Of a stretch of 21,187 nucleotides of DNA, positions 1-8,084 are shown piece after piece (the first letter of the stretch is position 1; every line of letters begins with the position of its first letter). A program made the translations under genes and the position numbers. This DNA is from Phycisphaerae bacterium (GTDB lineage: Bacteria; Planctomycetota; Phycisphaerae; UBA1845), in contig BQJS01000072.1 of assembly GCA_021604825.1 (NCBI GenBank), positions 1-21,187 of the forward strand, written 5' to 3'. The notes under the pieces were generated by a model. That model made no database searches and was not told the DNA's origin. It saw nothing but the letters and a program-made list of their open reading frames with translations.

Positions 1-1277
1 GAAGCGAGCTGTATCGATTCAATCCGGGCCATGCCCGTCGTAAGCGTTCCCGTCTTGTCGAAGAGCACGCTTCGCACGCGGGCGAGATTCTCAAACGCTT
101 CGACGCTGCGAATCACAATCCCCGACTTCGCCGCCCGACCCATCGCCACCCAGATCGCCATCGGTGTGGCCACACCCAACGCGCACGGACAAGCGATTAA
201 GAGAACCGCAAGCGATCGCATGATCCCCGACTGCCATCCCCACTGATTCGTTGACCACACGAACGTCGCCATGGCAAGCAGCACAACGGCTGGCACAAAG
301 ATTGATGCGACCCGATCGGCGATTCGCTGATGGCGCCCCCGACCACGGCGAGCTTCGGCCAATGCATCGACGATCTGTTGGAGCGCCGAACCGTCTGCAA
401 TTGCACCAACGCGCACCTGAAGCGTACCATCGCCGTTGAGCGAGCCCGCGTACGCGACATCGCCGATTTGCTTGGTGGCTGGATCGCTTTCACCGGTGAT
501 GATCTGCTCGTCGATGACCGATTGCCCGTCGATGATTTCGCCATCGGCTGGACAGCGCATGCCCGGGCGTACGATGACAACGTCATCAACTTTAAGTTCG
601 GCCGTCGGCGTCTCGATAACTTCACCATCGCGAAGAAGCGACGCAATCTTGGGCACGAGTTTCTCAAGCGATCGCAGCGCTTCGCCCGCCGACAATCGCG
701 CCCGGGCCTCCATCGATCGCCCGATGGTGACCAACAGCAAAATCATGCACACCGTATCGAAGTAGACGCTCCCGGTTTCGCGAATCACCGACACATACGA
801 ATACACAAAAGCCGCAAGCACGCCAATCGCGAGAAGGACGTCGGTGTTGATTTGGCGATAGCGAAGAGCCACCGCACCACTCTGAGCGATCGGCCAACCA
901 AGGATGGCCACCACCACCGCACAAAATAGCATCGACAGGTAACGAAAGATGGTCACGCCAGCCGTCGCAACTTCCGACTCCGCGGCACCGGTTGGATTGA
1001 ATACTTCCTGACCGTACAACACCCAGTTGAAGACCATCACATTCATCGACAGGAAAATCGCCACGCCGATGAGGGTCAACTGCCAGGTGGCTTCGCCCTC
1101 ATCCCCCTTTTCGCTGGTGACGCGGTGGGCCAACCGGCAGCCGAAGCAACAATACACTTGGCGATCTTTTGCGGCGCTGGCCCGCACTCCGGGCACGGGC
1201 AGATTGCAATAGACGCATTCCGCCAAGGGTTGGGAATTGGTAATGGAGGAGGAACTGCCGACGACCGACGGGGTCAT
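1..1277 (-). CDS. ccoI: Heavy-metal (copper-type) P1B ATPase, CcoI/FixI-like, C-terminus off window
   Basis: An open frame of 425 codons runs off the left edge. It encodes an ion-pumping P-type ATPase. Residues 21-47 hold a cysteine cluster (CxxC, then YCCFGC) like the small metal-binding domain at the start of CcoI/FixI pumps. Membrane helices follow from about residue 65. The TGES loop of the actuator domain, the CPC ion-binding motif (residues 363-365) and the DKTGT phosphorylation motif (Asp407) are all visible. Unusually, no HMA domain (GMxCxxC) lies between the cysteine cluster and the first helix. The start codon overlaps the stop of the upstream 55-residue gene by one base (TAATG), so translation is probably coupled. 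In cbb3 clusters CcoI supplies copper for CuB of CcoN, which fits the upstream ccoNO genes. The copper specificity is inferred from context. Confidence 0.9.
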   Translation of the reverse strand, partial: MTPSVVGSSSSITNSQPLAECVYCNLPVPGVRASAAKDRQVYCCFGCRLAHRVTSEKGDEGEATWQLTLIGVAIFLSMNVMVFNWVLYGQEVFNPTGAAESEVATAGVTIFRYLSMLFCAVVVAILGWPIAQSGAVALRYRQINTDVLLAIGVLAAFVYSYVSVIRETGSVYFDTVCMILLLVTIGRSMEARARLSAGEALRSLEKLVPKIASLLRDGEVIETPTAELKVDDVVIVRPGMRCPADGEIIDGQSVIDEQIITGESDPATKQIGDVAYAGSLNGDGTLQVRVGAIADGSALQQIVDALAEARRGRGRHQRIADRVASIFVPAVVLLAMATFVWSTNQWGWQSGIMRSLAVLLIACPCALGVATPMAIWVAMGRAAKSGIVIRSVEAFENLARVRSVLFDKTGTLTTGMARIESIQLA

Positions 1278-1444
1278 TAGAAATAGTTCTTTGCCGATGG
1301 GATGCCGTACTTAATCAGATACCAAACCAGACCGACCCAAAATCCAATCCAGATGACACGGATGAACCAAGGTATGCGGTGCGTGGTGTAGTTATGGAAG
1401 CCCCGCTCAGTTTTCGGTTCGGACCTGGGTTGTGTTGAATCCAT
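1277..1444 (-). CDS. Small single-helix membrane protein in the cbb3 operon (55 aa)
   Basis: A 55-codon frame starts with ATG preceded by GAGG about seven bases upstream. It has a polar N-terminus (residues 1-24) and one hydrophobic segment (about 26-45, IPWFIRVIWIGFWVGLVWYL), then a short basic end. Its stop overlaps the ATPase start in a TAATG junction. Many cbb3 clusters carry tiny one-helix proteins such as CcoQ, CcoS or CcoH, but I cannot match this one to any of them by sequence. Position and topology suggest an assembly or stabilising peptide of the oxidase. It is easily missed because it is below usual length cut-offs. Confidence 0.75.
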   Translation of the reverse strand: MDSTQPRSEPKTERGFHNYTTHRIPWFIRVIWIGFWVGLVWYLIKYGIPSAKNYF

Positions 1445-1520
1445 GATTGGACCTCGTTACAGCATTTAGTCGCACGACGAACAAGCAGCGCGTTTGTACC
1501 TTGTCATCGGAAAATGATCC

Positions 1521-1838
1521 CTAGTACGTCCAGGGTTTGCCGTCGCGTTCGTCGAGTTCTTGCTCACGCCTGAGCATATCGAATTTGGGTTTCTCAATGT
1601 CGCGGAACATTCCGTTCGTCGTAGCCCACGCAAGCATACAGAGCATGCCCATAAACACGATGAAGTAGTTCAGCACCGGCACTAGCATAAACGTGCCCTC
1701 ACTCGTCGCACCATTCGCAACAGCTATGAATTCGTAGAGCTTGATTCCGAAACCCACGGCGGCTGGAAACAGAAACACAACAACGAACGCGATCAAGGTG
1801 ATTTTTTGCGCCCGCGATGTCTTGGGTTTAGAAAACAC
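1521..1838 (-). CDS. Small two-helix membrane protein of the cbb3 cluster (105 aa)
   Basis: A GTG start is chosen because AAAGGA lies six bases upstream and no ATG fits. Two hydrophobic helices are seen, at about residues 13-38 and 51-73, followed by a charged cytoplasmic tail rich in Glu, Asp and Arg (about 80-102). It starts 68 bases after the ccoO stop, on the same strand, so it is very likely in the same transcript. I recognise no named family. Context suggests an accessory subunit or assembly factor of the oxidase. Confidence 0.8.
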   Translation of the reverse strand: MFSKPKTSRAQKITLIAFVVVFLFPAAVGFGIKLYEFIAVANGATSEGTFMLVPVLNYFIVFMGMLCMLAWATTNGMFRDIEKPKFDMLRREQELDERDGKPWTY

Positions 1839-1906
1839 AACTCATCCTTTCGGAAGAAACTGCCCTTGCGTACAGCAACCGATCGGGAACGCTTGTGCGC
1901 CCCGAT

Positions 1907-2578
1907 CTACTTGACGCCGCTCATATCGACCGGCTTGACGTCACCAGCCCCTTCAGGCCCCTCGCCGAGATAATAGGGGTATTCATCAACCCAACATCCC
2001 AGCCACTGCACATATGCAATGATAGCCATGCCGTCGCGATTCGGGTAACCGTTTTCGTCAAAGAACCACGGATACTCGGGCATCACCGATGAAGGCACCA
2101 CGTTGACTGGCTTGTAGAAGTGGGCAATGTGCCAATCATTGGAGCGTCTACCGGCTTCGCGCGAGAGATCAGGCCCGACCCGCCGAGTCCCGAACAATAC
2201 CGGTCGCTGCAACTCGTTGTTGTATTCGCGGGCGTGGGCGACAGGCCCCCATCGGGACGATTCCATCGATACTGGACGGACGAATTGGCTATGACAGTGC
2301 CAACAGGCCTCGCCAATGTAGATGCGATGTCCCCGACGAAGTGCTGCTTCAAAACTCTCGGCACCACAATCGCCATAGTATTCTTTGAATTGCGCCGGAA
2401 ACTTTTCAGCCAACTCGACGAACTCGGGCACGATACCATGCTTCTCGATCATATCGCTGACTGATTCTTCAGGAATGCCGCGGTAGATCGTGTACGGCAA
2501 CGCCCCCATCACAATGAAGGCGACACCAAAAAACACCAGCCCCGCAACAAAAAATACGCCTGATTTGGATTCCAACAT
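1907..2578 (-). CDS. ccoO: cbb3-type cytochrome c oxidase subunit II (CcoO)
   Basis: This is the monoheme membrane-anchored cytochrome c subunit of a cbb3 terminal oxidase. It passes electrons to CcoN on the outer face of the inner membrane. The 223-residue protein has an N-terminal anchor helix (about 7-30), a heme c motif CWHCH (92-96), the family signatures FVRP and VGPDL (134-138), and the SVMPEYPW stretch with probable axial Met166. Its length is close to that of known CcoO proteins. It lies 70 bases after the ccoN stop, in the usual N-then-O order. The ATG is at the start of the anchor helix; the ribosome site upstream is weak. Confidence 0.95.
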   Translation of the reverse strand: MLESKSGVFFVAGLVFFGVAFIVMGALPYTIYRGIPEESVSDMIEKHGIVPEFVELAEKFPAQFKEYYGDCGAESFEAALRRGHRIYIGEACWHCHSQFVRPVSMESSRWGPVAHAREYNNELQRPVLFGTRRVGPDLSREAGRRSNDWHIAHFYKPVNVVPSSVMPEYPWFFDENGYPNRDGMAIIAYVQWLGCWVDEYPYYLGEGPEGAGDVKPVDMSGVK

Positions 2579-2648
2579 GACTGCGTCAAGCTCCGTTTAA
2601 CCCTGATCGCGCCGAATGTTCCGACGCGGACTTTGCAATAACCGCTCG

Positions 2649-4097
2649 TTATGCGGTGGCCAATCCTTCGTGCCCCGCTTCGGTGACCGGACTTTCGACC
2701 CGTTCTTTGGACGTCTTGCCCAACCACGTCATCAACACGTTGTAGGCAAAGATAAACTGGGCAAAAATCATCGCCGTACCGGAAATCGTTCGCACCAACC
2801 AGAACGGTGCCGATGCCCGTAGCGTCGATTCCCAAGAAGCCAGTTCATTCCACATGTAACCTTGAATCAAACCGGCGATGGTCAGGTCGAAGAACATCAC
2901 CAGCATGCTGATCGCGGTGATCCAGTAATGCCATTCGTGCAGCGATTCACTGTACCAGCGGGTCCGCCCCATGACGCGCGGCAACAGATAGACCATCATG
3001 CCCAACATCCAGAATCCGAACACACCGAACATGACCAAATGCGCATGGCCCACAACCCAGTCGGTGAAGTGGATGATTTTTTGGAAGGTCAGCGTCGTCT
3101 GAAACGCACACTGCAAACACGTGGTGAAGTAGAACACCATGCCGGTGTAGAACCATCGAACCGGCACCGAACTGCGAAGCATGTCGCCCGAACCGCGCAG
3201 CGTCATGAAGAAGTTCACGATGACCGTGGTCACCACCAACTCGACCGCGATCGTCGAGATCACCGCACCGTACTGCAAGAACATCGGAATGGGTGTGTAC
3301 AGGAAGTGGTGGATTCCGTTAAGTGGATAGAAGAACGCCAAGCCCCAGAACCCCACCAATGACAAGCCATGACTCCAGATCGGCTTCTTCAAAATGATCG
3401 GCACGAAGTAATACATCATGCCCCAACCCAGCGGCGTGACGAATAGTCCGACCAAGTCGTGAATAAACAACCCACCGATGGCACCCGCCGCCACACCGTT
3501 CATGTGGTACTCGGGCAGGAAGTTGCCCATCGCATAGACGAGTACGGTCCAAACGAAGGCGGCCATAAAATACCACAACGTCACGTAAAGCGGGCCCGTC
3601 ACTTTCATGATCGGCGTCATGAAGTTGATCGCCACAAGAATCAAACCCAACAGCGCAACGGGATCGACCCACACCGGTGTCTCGCCCCACTCGAGCGCTT
3701 GGGCTTGCCCCATGAGTAGGCCGACAACGGTCGCGACGAGAATTGCCTGCCAGGCAAAAAAGATGAAGTAACTCAATGCACGATGTGCCGCCGGTCGGCC
3801 CGTCAGCCTTGGCACCACCCAGTGCAACATCCCCAAGAATACGTTGGCGATGAACCCATAGGCAACGCCGTTGGTGTGAACAAAACGCCATCGCCCCGGC
3901 GAGAAAATCTCGATGCCCTTAAGCGGGTAGTGTTGCAGAAACTGCATCGAATAAAGGAAGCCTGCAAGCATCGACACGAGTAAGAAAACTATGCCCATGA
4001 TGAAATGCCATTTGACCAGACTGACTTCAACCAAAGGTCGATCGCCATCCGTGGTGATGGCTGCGTCTGGTATCCCTGGTGCCGCTGTGTTCGTCAT
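2649..4097 (-). CDS. ccoN: cbb3-type cytochrome c oxidase subunit I (CcoN)
   Basis: Catalytic heme-copper subunit that reduces oxygen to water and pumps protons. It is 482 residues long with about twelve hydrophobic helices. By alignment from memory to the Pseudomonas stutzeri enzyme, the ligands are His74 (low-spin heme b), His213, His263 and His264 (CuB), His351 (heme b3) and His353 (heme b). Tyr257 sits six residues before His263, the spacing of the cross-linked tyrosine that marks cbb3 oxidases and is absent from nitric oxide reductases. The conserved glutamate near heme b3 (Glu323 in P. stutzeri) is Gln329 here, by counting from the shared DW/GHxH block. ccoO follows in the same operon and a diheme cytochrome precedes it. 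Confidence 0.95.
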   Translation of the reverse strand: MTNTAAPGIPDAAITTDGDRPLVEVSLVKWHFIMGIVFLLVSMLAGFLYSMQFLQHYPLKGIEIFSPGRWRFVHTNGVAYGFIANVFLGMLHWVVPRLTGRPAAHRALSYFIFFAWQAILVATVVGLLMGQAQALEWGETPVWVDPVALLGLILVAINFMTPIMKVTGPLYVTLWYFMAAFVWTVLVYAMGNFLPEYHMNGVAAGAIGGLFIHDLVGLFVTPLGWGMMYYFVPIILKKPIWSHGLSLVGFWGLAFFYPLNGIHHFLYTPIPMFLQYGAVISTIAVELVVTTVIVNFFMTLRGSGDMLRSSVPVRWFYTGMVFYFTTCLQCAFQTTLTFQKIIHFTDWVVGHAHLVMFGVFGFWMLGMMVYLLPRVMGRTRWYSESLHEWHYWITAISMLVMFFDLTIAGLIQGYMWNELASWESTLRASAPFWLVRTISGTAMIFAQFIFAYNVLMTWLGKTSKERVESPVTEAGHEGLATA

Positions 4098-4201
4098 TAC
4101 TGTGTCCGCCGTGAACCCTAGACTTTGATGTCCGTTTTCCCAGCAATGTGCCGGGAATCCGTTCTGTTTTGTTTAACGTGCGCCTTGCGTGTCGAGACTA
4201 T

Positions 4202-5248
4202 TTACTCGTCGTCTTCGTCGTCGTACTCGTCCTCTTCCTCGAACTCTTCGGTTTCGACGACCGGGAGCTCAGCCGTGTACTCCATACCGGATTCGCCGAG
4301 TCGCAACTCACGATCCGTTCGGACGGCCACCGCATCAGGCCGAATCATGACCTCGCGTCTCTTGATCAAGTCCTGAACGTAATACGCAATCGCCCAAATG
4401 TCCGCCTGTGTCACCAATTTGTTGCCCTCGTCGTCCTCAGGTCCACTCGCTGCGGCGTCGATCCAGGTGGGCATGGCGGTTCCGGTGATGCCGGCTGCGA
4501 TGGATCGATACAAATCGCCTACGGACGTACCGGCTTTGACATAATCGCGTAGAAAATCCGGCGCGAAGATCGTCCTGTCTTCTTCGTCCTTCTTGATGGC
4601 GGCTTGGTTCAAGTCTTCGCGTAAGCCCGAACGTGGCGGGCCACCCAAGACCACCGAATACTCACTGATCTTCTCTTCGGAGACATAAGCGGGATGGCAA
4701 TTCCAGCAACTAAAGAACCCATGGTAAGCAACCTCGCCGCGATGGACTGCCGCCGTCTTGTCTTCCATCTCGACGTAGGGATCGGTCACGAATGGAATGG
4801 ATGGCGTCGGCGGGCGCTCCCAGATGTCGCTAAACGTCTTGATGTATTCCACCAACGCCCAACGCGTCTGTGCGGGAAGGTGCCCCCATGCTGGCATGGA
4901 ACTGCCCCGCAACCCGTTGCTGATGCTGCGGAACAAATCTTCGTCGGTGGGCAACTCGGCAAAACGCGTGCTGATGAATTTGAATTTCGCCTTTTGAAAG
5001 TTGCGCGGTTGCGGATTGAGCATGCGAGCAGCTGGCCCATCGCCCAAACCCTTCTCACCATGACAACCGATGCAGTAGAACGTGTAAGCCGCTTCACCTT
5101 CTTGCAAGCGAACGGTGCGCGGGGTTGTTTGATAACCGAACTCGGTTGGCCTGGACGAGTCAACATCTGCTTCCTGCGGCTCAGGCACGCATCCGCACAT
5201 GAAGAATACCGCGGCCATACAAACGATCGGAGATATTGATGATTTCAT
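4202..5248 (-). CDS. Diheme cytochrome c lipoprotein, probable CcoP-equivalent
   Basis: A 348-residue exported protein. The ATG at 5248 is preferred over an upstream in-frame TTG because it opens a signal peptide with a lipobox-like MCGC (Cys20) and has AAAAGG about eleven bases upstream. Two heme c sites are present: CIGCH (59-63, probable axial Met118) and CWNCH (181-185, probable axial Met259). The C-terminus is extremely acidic (about residues 332-348, mostly Glu and Asp). It lies 104 bases upstream of ccoN on the same strand. Classical CcoP is also diheme but has a transmembrane anchor; here a lipid anchor seems to replace it, so the electron-input role is inferred. A free photosynthetic- or alternative-complex-type cytochrome is less likely. 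Confidence 0.85.
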   Translation of the reverse strand: MKSSISPIVCMAAVFFMCGCVPEPQEADVDSSRPTEFGYQTTPRTVRLQEGEAAYTFYCIGCHGEKGLGDGPAARMLNPQPRNFQKAKFKFISTRFAELPTDEDLFRSISNGLRGSSMPAWGHLPAQTRWALVEYIKTFSDIWERPPTPSIPFVTDPYVEMEDKTAAVHRGEVAYHGFFSCWNCHPAYVSEEKISEYSVVLGGPPRSGLREDLNQAAIKKDEEDRTIFAPDFLRDYVKAGTSVGDLYRSIAAGITGTAMPTWIDAAASGPEDDEGNKLVTQADIWAIAYYVQDLIKRREVMIRPDAVAVRTDRELRLGESGMEYTAELPVVETEEFEEEDEYDDEDDE

Positions 5249-5399
5249 CAACAGGTAAGCCTTTTCCAAATGCGAGAACAAATGTCTTAATACCGATTAG
5301 TTTATGAATCCGTCGCGACGCGTTCGATGGATCGTGCTTTGGGTGAACCGCGAGCATCGAGTAGACGCATTTCGTCACCCGCTTCTCAATCGATTCGGA

Positions 5400-6029
5400 C
5401 TAGTTTGCCTCGACCGGAGGCAACGATTTGTCCGTCGGCACGAACTGACCGAGTTTCCCCATCACCAGCATCGTCCAGGCGAACACCAAATGCGTCGCCA
5501 CCGCCACCCAGATTGGAATATTGTCAAGAATCCAATTGCCACCGATCAACTTGGGCTGCAACCAGGCGATGATCCCGTAGAAATTGACCAGCCAAACGCC
5601 AACCCCGAGAAACGTCGCCACGACAAACCGCATGCCAAAAGCCGCATTGGCAAAATATCGACTGAGGATCATGTGAATCGGAATGCCACCGATCATGCCC
5701 GTCAGCAAGTAAAGACAAACGCCAGCAGCCAACGCAAAATCGCTTTCGAGCGTCAGCGCCTTTTCGCCCATCGGGAACGTCAGATAGACGCGAATCAGCT
5801 CAAGCGGGTGCTTGCCAGTCATCGATGCGCCAATAATGTTGAAGAGTAAGCTGGCCCCCGCAGCGACCAGCCCCAACGTCATCCCGCCCATGAGCTCGTA
5901 CGCGAAATAAAACTTTGGCGGCGTCCAACGTTCCCCCGTACCGTCGCCATGCACTTCGCTTTCGAGGCGCATCAAGCGCTGCTTTAGCTCGTTAATCTCA
6001 TCGAGTTTTTCGTTGGGATTTGTATCCAT
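5400..6029 (-). CDS. Four-helix membrane protein leading the cbb3 operon
   Basis: A 209-residue protein starting at an ATG with AAGGGA five bases upstream; a GTG ten codons earlier lacks such a site. Residues 5-27 are a charged, heptad-like stretch (probable short coiled coil). Four hydrophobic helices follow, at about 42-70, 98-120, 132-157 and 171-192. The second and third carry many glycines and histidines at helix ends, for example GGIPIHM. I do not recognise the family. It is first in the minus-strand run toward the diheme cytochrome and ccoNO, so a role in oxidase assembly, quinol or heme handling is possible, but this is inference. Confidence 0.8.
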   Translation of the reverse strand: MDTNPNEKLDEINELKQRLMRLESEVHGDGTGERWTPPKFYFAYELMGGMTLGLVAAGASLLFNIIGASMTGKHPLELIRVYLTFPMGEKALTLESDFALAAGVCLYLLTGMIGGIPIHMILSRYFANAAFGMRFVVATFLGVGVWLVNFYGIIAWLQPKLIGGNWILDNIPIWVAVATHLVFAWTMLVMGKLGQFVPTDKSLPPVEAN

Positions 6030-6363
6030 AGATTCCCTTGAATTGGCCAACCCAAGCACACATCAGAATCACTAACATTCGCAAACGCCACGCTCAACTC
6101 TGCGTCGTTGCGAACATTAAATAAGCGAAACATTCGCAACCGTCCAGCATCATTTGTTTCGATTTGGAATAACAGACTTGGCCGCCCGCCATGGATGCAC
6201 ATGCTCGCACCGCGATTCAATTCACCGTGAGTGATTTGCCGCATCGGCTGTGTGAATTCCCCATGGATCACCGTGGTTCATCTACGCAAATTCTTTTCAC
6301 AGATTGCAGGTCTTGCATACTGTCATGTCACAGGCACCGCGCCATTCACATCAGGTTCAAATG
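6030..6363. other. Intergenic region between the oxidase operon and tRNA-His
   Basis: Contains the TTGCGAA operator cluster on its left side. The right part (about 6141-6363) shows no convincing coding frame on either strand and no clear hairpin terminator. It probably carries the start of the oxidase transcript and the end of the repair-locus transcript. Confidence 0.5.
6074..6140. promoter_or_regulatory. Cluster of TTGCGAA half-sites upstream of the cbb3 operon
   Basis: An inverted repeat GTTGCGAA / TTCGCAAC (6107-6114 and 6133-6140, perfect 8-base arms) is followed by a further AACATTCGCAA copy at 6074-6084, identical to 6129-6139. The sites lie 45-111 bases upstream of the first oxidase gene, where a regulator would bind. 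It is not the FNR/Anr consensus (TTGAT-N4-ATCAA). The regulator is unknown. Confidence 0.45.
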
Positions 6364-6436
6364 GGCGACCGACGGGAATCGAACCCGTATCCTCGCGTTC
6401 ACAGCGCGATGCTCTCACCGTTGAGCTACAGCCACC
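6364..6436 (-). tRNA. tRNA-His (anticodon GTG)
   Basis: A full cloverleaf can be folded by hand: D stem GCTC/GAGC, perfect 5-base-pair anticodon stem with loop CTGTGAA (GTG), and T stem ACGGG/CCCGT with TTCGATT loop. The extra G at position -1 opposite C73 is the hallmark of tRNA-His. The CCA end is not fully encoded. Three of seven acceptor pairs are G-U wobbles, which is unusual but leaves the helix intact. It lies about 125 bases after the slipin gene on the same strand. Confidence 0.92.
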
Positions 6437-6561
6437 ATTTTGGCCAATCGAAGAACACCAATAGTTCGATTGGTCCTATTAAGAAAAGCGCCGGCCGATC
6501 GCCTTACAAACTGGCGAAATCGACCGACGCGTGTTTTCAAGTAGGCCATCGTTACTCAGCG

Positions 6562-7695
6562 TCAGCCGTCGTCGTTGGCCTTGCTACCGACGAGACTGCG
6601 CACTTGGCTCGACAAATCACCGTTACCGAACACGAAGGTCGATCGCGTTCCCGCCAAGACGTCAGCGAGTTGCTCCAGTTCCTTCATGCGAGCCAGCGTT
6701 GGGTTCTCCGCCAGCAGCTTAGCCGTGTTGGCCTGACTGCGCGCTGCGGCCGTTTCCTCACGCCGACGAATCAAGTTCGCCTGCGCCGACTTCTCGGCTT
6801 CGATGACCTGATTCAAGATCGACTTCATCTCGCCTGGCAAGATGATATCCTTCAAACCGACGCTCTTGATCGCCACACCGAAATCCTTCGCCCGGGCGGC
6901 CAACGCACTTCGCACTTCGCCGCTGACAGACTCCTTGTCAGCCAGCAAAGCATCGAGCGTGCGCGTACCGACGGCGGCTCGTAGAAACAACTGCGCCTCG
7001 CGATACAACGCCTGCGCGTGATCGCTCACGACGGTCACCGCAAGGATCGAATCAACCACCTGATACGCAACCAGCAAGTTGACCCGCAGCGTGACCTTGT
7101 CCTTGGTCATGATTTCCTGACCAGCGACGTCAGCCACCTGCTCACGACGGTCGATCGCCTTCCACGTCACCTGCCCGACGTTGTTCCAGAAGACGTGACG
7201 CCCCTTACCGAGCTTCTCGATAATTTTTCCATCCTTGATCAAGAGCGCGTCTTCGTGCTCATCCACGTTGACACCCTTGAGCCACTTCGAGCTACCGAAG
7301 AGCGAGACAATCGCCTCCATCTTTGGGTGATCCAAGCGCAAGATGTTCGTATCGAAAATCTCGATCTCAACCTTGTATGGCTCGGTCCAGAACGCATGCC
7401 GTCCCTTGCCGAGGATGTACGCGAGGCGGCCATCCTTCCACACGAGACCGCGCTCGTGATCGCCGAGTTCGACAACTTGCAGCGCGTTTCGCATGTCGCT
7501 GTTCTTAACGAGCAGGTCCAGTAAATCGTGCTCGAACTTCGTATCGAGCGTGCTGACCGTTTCGATGCGCTCTCGACGCGCGCTCCACAGACGACTCCAC
7601 AACCGGTACTTACCTGGTCCCAGGAGTCGCACGAAGTCACCGTGTCGATACAACAAACCCTTTTCATACGACTTGATTCGCGTTACTCCGAACAT
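6562..7695 (-). CDS. SPFH/Band-7 (slipin family) protein of the RNA-repair locus
   Basis: A 377-residue protein with AGAGG upstream of its ATG. Residues 170-310 match an SPFH/Band-7 domain of the slipin type (DRREQ start, KDKVTLRVNLLVAYQV strand pair, long helix with ILPGEMK and AEKSAQANLIRRREETAAARSQ). The N-terminus lacks the membrane hairpin of stomatins. Instead it has three related segments (about 12-33, 82-103, 149-170) of the pattern GLL-x-DG-x-LGKGRH-x-FW. The C-terminus ends with a leucine-rich helix and a TFVFG motif. SPFH proteins form large ring oligomers. Association of such slipins with RtcB/RtcA and a tRNA-like RNA has been proposed as an RNA-repair scaffold, and the neighbours here fit that. 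It follows a tRNA-like pair. Confidence 0.88.
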   Translation of the reverse strand: MFGVTRIKSYEKGLLYRHGDFVRLLGPGKYRLWSRLWSARRERIETVSTLDTKFEHDLLDLLVKNSDMRNALQVVELGDHERGLVWKDGRLAYILGKGRHAFWTEPYKVEIEIFDTNILRLDHPKMEAIVSLFGSSKWLKGVNVDEHEDALLIKDGKIIEKLGKGRHVFWNNVGQVTWKAIDRREQVADVAGQEIMTKDKVTLRVNLLVAYQVVDSILAVTVVSDHAQALYREAQLFLRAAVGTRTLDALLADKESVSGEVRSALAARAKDFGVAIKSVGLKDIILPGEMKSILNQVIEAEKSAQANLIRRREETAAARSQANTAKLLAENPTLARMKELEQLADVLAGTRSTFVFGNGDLSSQVRSLVGSKANDDG

Positions 7696-8084
7696 ACTAC
7701 ACCTCTACTTTCTTTCGCCGGCCTTTCCTTCCGGCTTCTTACACAATCGCCTGACATCAGGCGTCAATCACCAAAGGCAAGTGCAGGGTGATCGTTCCGT
7801 TCGGTCCCGCGTCTGCAACGGAATCGAGCTTGAGATCGGCCCGTCTCGTTTCAGCCGCACGCCCTGGGCGAACTGCCATGCCCGGCATGCTGGCGTAAAC
7901 GAGTAAAGCCCACCGGTATCCACTCGATTACTAAGCTGATTCTTCGGTGCCGACTGTTGAACACGCGATCGAAACCGCATGATTCCGCCCGGCGCGATGC
8001 GCTGCGCCAAAGCGGTCAACTGCCGGCTGACCTCCCTTCAGATCACTCCCACAACTTGCGTCAAGGAGCGGCGGTTAAGCCGCT
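7696..8084. other. Leader/intergenic region before the slipin gene
   Basis: A long stretch without a clear gene. On the minus strand it holds, in order, a hairpin directly after the tRNA-like element (8067-8084), two overlapping short frames of doubtful value (one ending LHLPLVIDA at 7757), a stem-loop CGCCTGA-TG-TCAGGCG, and a GCCGG/CCGGC hairpin just before the slipin ribosome site. It may be a structured leader separating the RNA genes from the slipin message. Confidence 0.4.
8067..8084 (-). other. Hairpin abutting the 3' end of the tRNA-like RNA
   Basis: AGCGGC and GCCGCT form a perfect 6-base-pair stem with a six-base loop, starting at the first base after the tRNA-like fold. There is no T run, so it is more likely a 3'-stabilising or processing hairpin than an intrinsic terminator. 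Confidence 0.45.

Noticed and set aside
330..929. 199-residue plus-strand frame
   Set aside because: Lies opposite the P-type ATPase, whose CPC and DKTGT motifs prove the minus strand is coding.
2862..3362. Plus-strand frame rich in His and Gln
   Set aside because: Antisense shadow of ccoN with no ribosome site or recognisable motif.
6191..6984. Plus-strand frames with RRESNPYP-type peptides
   Set aside because: Typical false translations across the tRNA-His and antisense to slipin.
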